This document shows positions 1 through 5,227 of a DNA stretch of 5,227 nt, piece after piece. The stretch's first letter is position 1. Each line of letters opens with the position of its first letter. The notes under the pieces were generated by a model that saw only the letters and a list, made by a program, of their open reading frames with translations, did no database searches and had not been told where the DNA came from. The position numbers and the translations under genes are program-made. The DNA is from Acidobacteriota bacterium (GTDB lineage Bacteria > Acidobacteriota > Blastocatellia > RBC074): assembly GCA_013140935.1 (NCBI GenBank), contig JABFSD010000833.1, positions 1-5,227 on the forward strand. Reading direction: 5' to 3'.

Positions 1-242
1 CCATATTGCTCGCTGGCATGGAAGCGCCGCCGAATCTGGGCGCGGCTTATACGACAGCTTTTCGGCAGGTTTATCGTGATCTTGCGCGGCAATACAAGTT
101 GCCCTTCATTCCCTTCGTGCTGGAAGGCGTCGGCGGTGTGCGTGCGTTGAATCAACCCGACGGCATTCACCCTAATGCCGAAGGCGAAAAACGTATGGCT
201 GAGACGGTTTGGCGTTCGCTCAAGCCGCTTTTGAGTAAATAA
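1..242 (+). CDS. GDSL/SGNH-family esterase, TesA-like (C-terminal part, 5' end outside window)
   Basis: This is the last ~80 residues of a lysophospholipase/arylesterase of the SGNH hydrolase superfamily, entering the window in frame at base 3 and ending at TAA 240-242. The visible part has the TesA-type stretch LLAGMEAPPNLG near its start, then an alpha-helical segment, then block V as DGIHPN. In this block the Asp (bases 159-161) and His (168-170) are the family's catalytic pair with a Ser that lies upstream, outside the window. The C-terminal helix ending SLKPLLSK matches the usual family end, so the C-terminus is complete. TesA-type enzymes hydrolyse acyl-thioesters and lysophospholipids and are often exported; the exact substrate and any signal peptide cannot be judged here. 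The TTG at base 6 is only an internal codon, not a credible start. A hairpin with a T-run follows 20 bases after the stop. Confidence 0.9.
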   Translation, partial: ILLAGMEAPPNLGAAYTTAFRQVYRDLARQYKLPFIPFVLEGVGGVRALNQPDGIHPNAEGEKRMAETVWRSLKPLLSK

Positions 243-262
243 GCTACGAATAGCTGGCCGGT

Positions 263-306
263 TGAATAATTCAACGGTTAAGCGGTTGATTATTCAGGAT
301 GTTTTT
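263..306 (+). terminator. Probable Rho-independent terminator of the esterase gene
   Basis: TGAATAAT (263-270) pairs perfectly with ATTATTCA (289-296). After a one-base bulge (T271), CAAC (272-275) pairs with GTTG (285-288), giving a 12-bp stem and a 9-base loop. Five T residues (302-306) follow after GGATG. The stem is AT-rich and the T-run sits 5 bases away from it, so termination may be weak. Its place just after the esterase stop supports the call. Confidence 0.55.
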
Positions 307-330
307 ATAACAAATTCTGCCTTTGGGCTA

Positions 331-359
331 TTGACAGCCAATAGGGACGGCCTTACTAT
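331..359 (+). promoter_or_regulatory. Sigma70-type promoter for the cold-shock gene leader
   Basis: A perfect -35 TTGACA (331-336) is followed, after exactly 17 bases, by TACTAT (354-359), which matches the -10 consensus at five of six positions. Transcription should begin near base 366, about 340 bases before the cold-shock start codon. The -35 box lies inside a 6-bp inverted repeat (CTATTG 328-333, CAATAG 339-344) that could serve as an operator. No other promoter of comparable quality was seen between here and base 709. Confidence 0.7.
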
Positions 360-484
360 CCGCGCCGTTTGTCACAACGCGCAAATTCTTGCGCACCTAA
401 AAACAGACAATTCAAGTAACTTAAACGACTAACAGACGAGCAGTATATTTGTGTTAGCCCCTTCTGTCTCTCCCAATCTAAAGG

Positions 485-549
485 CCGCACGGAACGCTGG
501 CAAGCAGTAGCTCAAGAGTAGCTGCGCCCCAGCTTTGCGTGCGGTTTTT
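485..549 (+). terminator. Terminator-like hairpin within the cold-shock leader (possible attenuator)
   Basis: CCGCACG (485-491) pairs perfectly with CGTGCGG (538-544). Further pairing continues inward (GCTGG 496-500 with CCAGC 529-533), and an inner hairpin pairs GCAG (504-507) with GCTGC-side bases 522-525 and CT with AG near the loop. Five T residues (545-549) follow immediately, then ATTT. This has the form of an intrinsic terminator, but it sits between the promoter and the gene, so it would act as an attenuator or end a separate short RNA. Confidence 0.55.
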
Positions 550-692
550 ATTTGGTGTGGAGGCAGTCACGTTTTCTCGCGCGTTGCGGGATAGCTTAGC
601 TGGATGTAGTAACAAGCATTGGCTAAAGTTAGCAGTAATGAGCGGGGATGTCAGTAACGTTGCGAGTCATCACCACCTCGCACCCACAACCC

Positions 693-699
693 AGGAGGT
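693..699 (+). promoter_or_regulatory. Strong ribosome-binding site of the cold-shock gene, possibly sequestered
   Basis: AGGAGGT is close to a full match to the anti-Shine-Dalgarno sequence and lies 9 bases before ATG 709, which fixes the start. ACCTC at 675-679 is complementary to GAGGT at 695-699 and could form a 5-bp hairpin hiding the site, with a 15-base loop. That pairing is short and its use is inference. Confidence 0.75.
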
Positions 700-708
700 A
701 TAATCACC

Positions 709-930
709 ATGGCAGCAGAAAAAAAACAAGGCAAAGTAAAATGGTTCAATAATGCGAAAGGCTACGGCTTTATCGAACCACCCGATGAAATCACGGGCGA
801 CGTCTTCGTTCATTACTCTGCGATTGAAATGGACGGCTTCAAAACTCTCGACGAAGGTATGGAAGTCGAATATGAGTTGGTCAGCGGTCCCAAAGGCAAA
901 CAAGCCGAAAAGGTGAATCGGGTGCAGTAA
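709..930 (+). CDS. Cold-shock protein, CspA family (73 aa)
   Basis: A single cold-shock domain: a five-stranded OB-fold barrel that binds single-stranded RNA and DNA and melts mRNA structure as an RNA chaperone in the cytoplasm. The 73-residue length is normal for the family. [15 protein letters not shown] begins at residue 8. RNP1 is K17-GYGF-I22 and RNP2 is V32-FVH-Y36; the aromatic and basic nucleic-acid-binding residues (W12, F13, Y19, F21, F33, H35) are all present. Y36 takes the place of the more frequent F in RNP2. The loop after RNP1 (PPDEITG) is slightly longer than in E. coli CspA, as in many non-proteobacterial members. The start is set by AGGAGGT nine bases upstream. The gene is alone, with a promoter and long leader before it and a strong terminator 26 bases after it. 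Whether it is cold-induced or constitutive cannot be told from the protein. Confidence 0.96.
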   Translation: MAAEKKQGKVKWFNNAKGYGFIEPPDEITGDVFVHYSAIEMDGFKTLDEGMEVEYELVSGPKGKQAEKVNRVQ

Positions 931-955
931 CGTCTGCCTGGTGTAAGGGTTTGGA

Positions 956-1000
956 AAAAGCCTGATTCGTTGTCACGACGAATCAGGCTTTTGTTTTTTT
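956..1000 (+). terminator. Bidirectional Rho-independent terminator between convergent genes
   Basis: Bases 956-970 pair without mismatch with 978-992 (core GCCTGATTCGT with ACGAATCAGGC) around a 7-base loop, giving a 15-bp stem. On + it is followed by a T-rich tail that runs on to base 1000 with one G. On - the exit side has five U residues (from 959-955). It therefore suits both the cold-shock gene and the convergent peptidase gene, whose TGA stop (983-985) lies inside the right arm. Confidence 0.93.
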
Positions 1001-4000
1001 ACGCAGCGCTTGCCCGGCCAATGTTTTTGTCGTTTTTCCTTCAGCAATTGCCAGCTTGCCATTGACGATTACATGGCGCATTCCCGCAGCTAATTTTTCC
1101 GGCGCTTCATAGGTGGCTAACTCACGACACTCTTTTTCAGAAAAAATAATCACGTCAGCATAGCTTCCTGTTTTTAAATTACCGCGTTCAGTTATGCCGA
1201 AAGTCTCAGCGACTTGTGCCGAACTTGATTGAATAAAGCGCGGCAAACTAATCACTTTCCGTTGCAAAACGTAATCGGCCAGCTTGCGCGGATAGGTTCC
1301 ATACTTGCGCGGATGTCCGCCCGAACCGTCGCTGCCGGTCATCACCCACGGCTGCTTCATAAAGGCTTCGATGTCGCGTTCGTTCATGTTAAACGAAGCT
1401 ACTGACGAGCCACCTTGTTTGATGATTTCGAGTGCAGCCTCAATCGGCGGTTTGCCGAACTGCTGGGCGAGTTCATCCAGCCGCTTGCCTGAATACTTCG
1501 ATGAAACGAGTAGCAGGGAATTGGCTCCGCCACGACGGCGCATATTTTCTTCCATCTCTTTCATCAAGCGCGGACGCACCGCCGGGTCGTCAATGCGTTT
1601 GAGCAGCGCCGCATTGCCGCCGTCTTCGGCCCAACGCGGCACGAGCGCAGCGGTCAAGCCCGTGCCCGAAGCCGTGTAAGGATATTGATTCGCCGTGACG
1701 TTGACGCCTGTGGCACGAGCCTTTTCGACGAGCGCAATGGCTTGTGCGCTTTGCCCCCACACGTCTACGCCGAGGGCTTTGATGTGCGAGATATGTACGG
1801 GCAAGCGGGCTTCGCGCCCGATGCGCAGCGTTTCTTCAATCGAACCCAACAAGCCAATCGAATAACTGCTCTCGTCGCGCATGTGCGTGTCGTAAAGGCC
1901 GCCAAACTCAGCCACGACTTTGGCGAGTTCGATGACTTCTTCGGTTTTGGCGAAGCTGCCCGGCGAGTAATACAACCCCGTAGACATTCCGAATGCGCCG
2001 TCTTCCATCGCTTGTCGCATCAAGGCTTTCATTCGTTCGAGTTGTTCGGCATTCGGCGCAATATCTTTTGCGCCCAGCACTGCGCCGCGAATCGAACCGT
2101 GCCCCGCCAGCCACAGCGCGTTCGTACCGATGCCGTTCGTTTCCCACGCTTGCAACGTTTTGCTGATGGATTGCGGCGAACGCCCGTCGTTGCCTACCAC
2201 AACTGTAGTCACACCTTGCATCAGGTAATTCAAATTGTATTTGCCCGTCGCGCTGTTGAGGTCGCCGTCGGCGTGCGTATGCGGATCAATGAAGCCGGGC
2301 GAGACGATCAAGCCGCTCGCGTCAATCGTTTGTTTGGCAGTGATATTCGCCGCTTTGGCATCGCCGATGAAGGTGATGCGGTCGCCGGTGATGGCGAGGT
2401 CGGCGATGCGTTCGGGCGAACCGGAACCGTCGAGCATGCGTCCGTTGCGAATCAGAATGTCAGCGGATTGCCCAACGGATTGTGAAGATGAGGGCGCGAG
2501 GGCGCTGCGATCACGCGGAGCGTTTTTGAGTTTGCGTTCGAGAAAATCAAACGACTTGTTGAAAATCTCGACCCAATGCCGATGCAGCAAAAAGTCATGC
2601 ACTTCATCGGGGAAGACCAGTTGCTCGAATTCAACTTTTTGTTCGCGCAGCCGTCGCGCGAGTTCGGTGGTTTGGTTGAACGCTACGTTGCGGTCATCGT
2701 CGCCGTGAATGAGCAGGACGGGCGCGCGCCACGTGTTCACGTTAAACAGCGGCGAAGATTCGCGCGCGACTTTGACGGCGTCGCGGTCTTCACCACCGTT
2801 ACCCAAACGCGAAGCCCAATCGTGGACGCCGTGGATGTCTACGCCAGCGGCGAAGAGGTCGGAGTTTTTCGCCAAGCCCATCGCCGTGAGAAAGCCGCCG
2901 TAACTGCCGCCCCATAAGCCGATGCGCGCGGTGTCAATGTCGCTGCGTGAACGCAGGTAATGCGCGCCTGCGACAACGTCTTGATATTCCGAAGCGCCGC
3001 GTCCGCCGCGTTTGGGGGCTTCCCGAAAGGCGCGTCCGTACCCAACGCCGCCGCGATAGTTCACCGACAACACTGCGTATCCGCGACTCGCCAGAAACTG
3101 ATTAAAAGCGTAGGTGTTGTGGTAGTAATACATCGAGTGCCAACCCAACAGCATCTGCCGCATCGGGCCGCCGTGCGAGAAGATGACGGCAGGCAACTTG
3201 TCAGTCGGCTTTGCGTCTTTGGGTAAAAATAATTGGCCGTGAATTTCGAGCCCGTCAGCGGCTTTGAAGGTGACCGCTTGCGGTGTGACGAGTTGTGATT
3301 CGGGAAAAGTCTTCTTCAGCGTTTCGCGGGCGATTGGATAATGGCGTGAATCAATGTTGTTGGGGCGTACTAACTCAACATGTCGTAAGTTCGTTGGAGA
3401 TTGCGCATCTGATTTTAGGTAGACAGCTCTTTGTCCGTACGAAAACAGGGTGACAGGGTTTGTCGCGTCTTTATCTGTAAGTGTCATTGCCAAGGCAACA
3501 GGTTTTGATACCGAAACACGTTTTAGATGTCGTCGGTCTAAATCGTTGCAATTTGACGAGTAAACGATTTCTTGCCTATCGGGTGTCAACGCAAACTGTT
3601 CAACTTCACAATTGCCAGCCGTCAGCAGCTTCGCCTCACCGCTATTCGCTGACACGGCATACAAGTGCATCCATCCATCTGCCTCTGACCGAAACACAAT
3701 CCGTTCATCCGCTGCCCACTGAATCACGTCATCGCCCGCCCAACGCGGCAATGAATCATTAAGCGTCACGCCGCTGCGCCACACTTCTTTCGCCTGCAAC
3801 GTAGCCGCGTCTGCTACCCAAATCGCCCACGGGTCGGGCAGGTCTTCGCCGCGCGTGCGTTGCTGTGTACCGCGCGTAGGCTGCCTGACAAACGCAATCT
3901 TCTTTCCATCCGGCGACCAGCGCGGAAAGCTGTCGCGGTCAATCGTCGGCGCGAGATAACGCAGCTTTCCTTCCGCCAATTCATAAACGCAAATAAAGCT

Positions 4001-4633
4001 GTGATCGCCGCGATTGCTGACGAAGGCCAGTTGCTTGCCGTCGGGCGACCATTGCGGCGCGCTCAAATTGCCGCGTACGTTCAACAGCGGCGCGGCCTTT
4101 TTCGGATCAGCGCCGATCACGTTCAGCCACAGCTTGCCGTCGCGGTGATATACGACTTTGTTATCAACCGTTGAGACGACCGGTTCGTTACCGAGCGCGA
4201 TGGGAGTGATTTCGCCTTTGGCAAAACTCACGGCGAAGATGGCTTGCAATGCGCCTTCGGGATTGCTGGTCGGATTGGGCGTTTCGCCGACTTGATTGTC
4301 TTCGCCGCCGCGCACGTAAACGATCCATTGCCCGTCGCGCGTGAAGCTGAGGTTAGTCAGTTCCTGTCCGTCGTCTTCGTTGTATTTCGTCAGTTGGCGC
4401 GCTTTATCGAAGTCAGGACCTTCAGCGACCCAGATGTTGCGTTTGCCTTCGGCGTTGAAAACCCACGCGATGCGTTCGCCGGAGGGAGCGGCAACGAGGT
4501 CGGAAGGGAAGGGCGCGCTCAGAATTTGTTCGATAGTGAAGGGCTTTGTTTGCGCGTGCGTGGAGTGAGCGCGTTGCGTGAAAGCGAGAGCGGCGAATGC
4601 GGCCAGACAGAGGGCGATGCGGGTGCGAGTCAT
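983..4633 (-). CDS. Exported S9 prolyl-oligopeptidase-type serine peptidase fused to an N-acyl-D-amino-acid deacylase-like amidohydrolase (1216 aa)
   Basis: One uninterrupted reading frame carries two complete enzymes. Residues 1-27 are a Sec signal peptide (R3 and R5, hydrophobic 6-19, likely cut after A27 in THA-Q). Residues ~30-440 are a TolB/WD40-like propeller with WSPDG repeats at 195 and 239. Residues ~455-702 are an S9 alpha/beta-hydrolase: HGGP 487-490 (oxyanion region), NYRGG 525-529, nucleophile Ser577 in GGSYGG, Asp647 in GDDDRNV, His679 in EVHDF. This resembles DPP-IV or acylaminoacyl peptidases. A Ser/Pro/Gln linker (703-723) leads to an amidohydrolase (724-1216): H785-T-H787 after PGFIDP, GNDG 814-817, H917 in THMRDE, H950 in ISHIK, D1102 in GSDG, which are the metal-site and catalytic positions of D-aminoacylases. 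The position that is Cys in classical D-aminoacylases is D816. The start has AAAGGA eight bases upstream; no start or ribosome site is visible at the junction. A joint role in degrading D-residue peptides is inference. Confidence 0.93.
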   Translation of the reverse strand: MTRTRIALCLAAFAALAFTQRAHSTHAQTKPFTIEQILSAPFPSDLVAAPSGERIAWVFNAEGKRNIWVAEGPDFDKARQLTKYNEDDGQELTNLSFTRDGQWIVYVRGGEDNQVGETPNPTSNPEGALQAIFAVSFAKGEITPIALGNEPVVSTVDNKVVYHRDGKLWLNVIGADPKKAAPLLNVRGNLSAPQWSPDGKQLAFVSNRGDHSFICVYELAEGKLRYLAPTIDRDSFPRWSPDGKKIAFVRQPTRGTQQRTRGEDLPDPWAIWVADAATLQAKEVWRSGVTLNDSLPRWAGDDVIQWAADERIVFRSEADGWMHLYAVSANSGEAKLLTAGNCEVEQFALTPDRQEIVYSSNCNDLDRRHLKRVSVSKPVALAMTLTDKDATNPVTLFSYGQRAVYLKSDAQSPTNLRHVELVRPNNIDSRHYPIARETLKKTFPESQLVTPQAVTFKAADGLEIHGQLFLPKDAKPTDKLPAVIFSHGGPMRQMLLGWHSMYYYHNTYAFNQFLASRGYAVLSVNYRGGVGYGRAFREAPKRGGRGASEYQDVVAGAHYLRSRSDIDTARIGLWGGSYGGFLTAMGLAKNSDLFAAGVDIHGVHDWASRLGNGGEDRDAVKVARESSPLFNVNTWRAPVLLIHGDDDRNVAFNQTTELARRLREQKVEFEQLVFPDEVHDFLLHRHWVEIFNKSFDFLERKLKNAPRDRSALAPSSSQSVGQSADILIRNGRMLDGSGSPERIADLAITGDRITFIGDAKAANITAKQTIDASGLIVSPGFIDPHTHADGDLNSATGKYNLNYLMQGVTTVVVGNDGRSPQSISKTLQAWETNGIGTNALWLAGHGSIRGAVLGAKDIAPNAEQLERMKALMRQAMEDGAFGMSTGLYYSPGSFAKTEEVIELAKVVAEFGGLYDTHMRDESSYSIGLLGSIEETLRIGREARLPVHISHIKALGVDVWGQSAQAIALVEKARATGVNVTANQYPYTASGTGLTAALVPRWAEDGGNAALLKRIDDPAVRPRLMKEMEENMRRRGGANSLLLVSSKYSGKRLDELAQQFGKPPIEAALEIIKQGGSSVASFNMNERDIEAFMKQPWVMTGSDGSGGHPRKYGTYPRKLADYVLQRKVISLPRFIQSSSAQVAETFGITERGNLKTGSYADVIIFSEKECRELATYEAPEKLAAGMRHVIVNGKLAIAEGKTTKTLAGQALRKKTKA

Positions 4634-4641
4634 AGCGTTGG

Positions 4642-4647
4642 TCCTTT
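4642..4647 (-). promoter_or_regulatory. Ribosome-binding site of the peptidase-amidohydrolase gene
   Basis: On the minus strand AAAGGA lies eight bases before the ATG at 4633-4631. This supports that ATG, which also places the signal peptide exactly at the N-terminus. Confidence 0.65.
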
Positions 4648-4670
4648 GTGAAAGCGTGAATGTGCTTGCG

Positions 4671-4680
4671 GTGCGCGCAC
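4671..4680. repeat. Perfect 10-bp palindrome at the predicted transcription start of the peptidase gene
   Basis: GTGCGCGCAC is its own reverse complement. It overlaps the last two bases of the minus-strand -10 box (4684-4679) and covers the predicted start near 4672. A regulator bound there would block the peptidase gene. Short GC palindromes can occur by chance, so this is only a candidate operator. Confidence 0.35.
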
Positions 4681-4707
4681 GATAGCGAGGGATAGAATCT
4701 TTGGCAA
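4679..4707 (-). promoter_or_regulatory. Predicted promoter of the peptidase-amidohydrolase gene
   Basis: Read on the minus strand, TTGCCA (4707-4702; five of six -35 consensus bases) is followed after 17 bases by TATCGT (4684-4679; four of six -10 bases). Transcription would start near 4672 and give a leader of about 39 bases. The -35 box overlaps the -35 box of the divergent promoter. Confidence 0.5.
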
Positions 4708-4730
4708 TTCGCGGAAGCCGCTCCTATAAT
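4701..4730 (+). promoter_or_regulatory. Predicted promoter of the Uma2-family gene
   Basis: TTGGCA (4701-4706) is followed after 18 bases by a perfect TATAAT (4725-4730). Transcription would start near 4737, about 33 bases before the start codon. The spacer contains GCGG-AAG-CCGC (4711-4721), a 4-bp inverted repeat of uncertain meaning. Confidence 0.65.
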
Positions 4731-4769
4731 CGGCGCGCTCGCTAACCAATTCTTTCTGGAGTTACTTCT

Positions 4770-5227
4770 ATGGCCTTATCAAAAGCCATTGCCAAACAAT
4801 ATGCCAAGACTGCGCCGCCCAAGTCGGTGAGCTTGAAACTGCCAATTCCGCCGCTGGAATCAGGCGACCGCTTGACGCGCGCCGAGTTTGAGCGCCGCTA
4901 CCATGCGATGCCTGCCAACGTGCGCGCCGAGCTAATCGAAGGAGTCATTTATATGTCTTCGCCGGTTCGCCATAAATATCACGGAAGACCGCAAATCCGA
5001 CTGGTTCATTCTGTCGTTGAATATGTTGACCATACGGAAGGAACGGATTGCAGTGACAACGCCACCGTGCGGCTTGACCTTTCGAATGAACCGCAACCTG
5101 ACATTGTGTTGTTTTTAGGTCAATCGCTCAGCGAGCAAATCACGGAGACCGCCGACGGCTATCTGGAAGGCGCACCGGAACTTGTCGTAGAGATCGCTGC
5201 CAGCACCGCTTCGGTTGATATGCACGC
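4770..5227 (+). CDS. Uma2-family (DUF820) putative restriction-endonuclease-like protein, 3' end outside window
   Basis: The first 152 residues of a Uma2-family protein, open to the window edge. The family has a PD-(D/E)xK nuclease fold and is abundant in cyanobacteria, planctomycetes and acidobacteria; its biological role is unsettled. Seen here: a ~30-residue polar, Lys/Pro-containing N-terminal extension, then LTRAEFERRY (35-44), the conserved AELIEGVIYMSSP (53-65) and H68, then a helix, then QPDIVLF (109-115) with D111 and LVVEIAAS (138-145) with E141. D111 and E141 match the acidic active-site residues of the fold; the expected Lys would lie just beyond the window edge. The start ATG has CTGGAG (4756-4761) eight bases upstream and a good promoter 40 bases before it. 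It is divergent from the peptidase gene, and nothing nearby suggests a restriction-modification system. Confidence 0.9.
   Translation, partial: MALSKAIAKQYAKTAPPKSVSLKLPIPPLESGDRLTRAEFERRYHAMPANVRAELIEGVIYMSSPVRHKYHGRPQIRLVHSVVEYVDHTEGTDCSDNATVRLDLSNEPQPDIVLFLGQSLSEQITETADGYLEGAPELVVEIAASTASVDMH

Larger units (their letters stand above)
366..708 (+). promoter_or_regulatory. Long structured 5' leader of the cold-shock gene (or small RNA plus short leader)
   Basis: No protein-coding region is visible in this stretch. If the promoter at 331-359 is used, the mRNA has a leader of about 340 nt. It starts with a tight hairpin, GCGCAA (379-384) with TTGCGC (389-394) around a 4-base loop. A weaker 6-bp stem pairs CTAACA with TGTTAG at about 429-457. 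A large terminator-like hairpin lies at 485-544. The part after base 550 contains smaller pairings such as TTAGC with GCTAA near 597-626. Long structured leaders are typical of cspA-type genes, where they act as temperature-sensitive elements. The alternative is that 366 to about 552 is a separate small RNA of ~185 nt. I do not recognise a named riboswitch or the 6S RNA pattern. Confidence 0.5.

Noticed and set aside
6..242. Esterase fragment read as a complete 78-residue gene starting at TTG.
   Set aside because: The frame is open to the window edge, no ribosome site is visible, and the domain is missing its Ser and oxyanion blocks, so this is a truncated view of a longer gene.
366..552. 6S RNA on the basis of length (~185 nt) and its own promoter and terminator.
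   Set aside because: I cannot build the long rod with a central bubble that defines 6S RNA; kept only as an unassigned leader or small RNA.
585..612. Possible second promoter nearer to the cold-shock gene (TTGCGG, then TAGTAA).
   Set aside because: Both boxes match the consensus poorly, far worse than the promoter at 331-359.
586..660. tRNA-like 5' start (GCGGGATAGCTTAGCTGG) in the cold-shock leader.
   Set aside because: The first bases resemble an acceptor and D-arm, but I find no anticodon stem, no proper T-arm and no matching 3' acceptor strand.
670..903. A 77-codon minus-strand open frame over the cold-shock gene.
   Set aside because: It is antisense to a fully conserved cold-shock protein and carries no motif.
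1685..2485. A 266-codon open frame on + opposite the amidohydrolase domain, with other + frames at 1305-1679, 2235-2708, 3860-4174 and 4244-4651.
   Set aside because: They are antisense shadows of a clearly real minus-strand gene, with unnatural composition (rich in Arg, Ala, Phe and Val) and no recognisable motif.
4770..5227. Restriction-modification or defence island suggested by the Uma2-family nuclease fold.
   Set aside because: No methyltransferase, toxin-antitoxin partner or mobile element is visible nearby, and Uma2-family genes often occur alone in many copies.

Overview
The window looks like a stretch of chromosome from a free-living, Gram-negative-type bacterium with mid-50s % G+C (judged by eye). 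A secreted S9 peptidase joined to a D-aminoacylase, a TesA-like esterase, a long-leader cold-shock gene and a Uma2-family gene together suggest an acidobacterium, perhaps of the Blastocatellia type. That placement is inference from gene content, not from a phylogenetic marker. I see no mobile element, CRISPR array, tRNA or rRNA.

Layout, left to right. Positions 1-242 hold the C-terminal end of a GDSL/SGNH esterase on +, followed by a probable terminator hairpin. Positions 243-708 are a 466-base non-coding region. It carries a strong sigma70-type promoter (TTGACA, 17 bases, TACTAT), a structured leader of about 340 nt with a second terminator-like hairpin inside it, and a strong Shine-Dalgarno. 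These lead to a 73-residue CspA-family cold-shock protein (709-930, +). A long, GC-rich bidirectional terminator (956-1000) separates it from a convergent 3.65-kb gene (983-4633, -), whose stop codon lies inside the hairpin. That gene encodes one 1216-residue exported protein: signal peptide, beta-propeller, S9 serine peptidase (Ser577/Asp647/His679), a short linker, and a complete N-acyl-D-amino-acid deacylase-like amidohydrolase. Positions 4634-4769 are a compact divergent promoter region whose two predicted -35 boxes overlap. From 4770 to the window edge runs a Uma2-family (DUF820) gene on +, truncated by the window.

The most notable item is the peptidase-amidohydrolase fusion. It would put endo- or exopeptidase cleavage and D-amino-acid deacylation in one exported polypeptide, which would suit scavenging of D-amino-acid-containing peptides such as cell-wall or non-ribosomal peptides (inference). 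The second is the cold-shock gene leader, which could be a transcriptional attenuator or contain a separate small RNA. The neighbouring genes do not form an obvious common pathway; each appears to be its own transcription unit.
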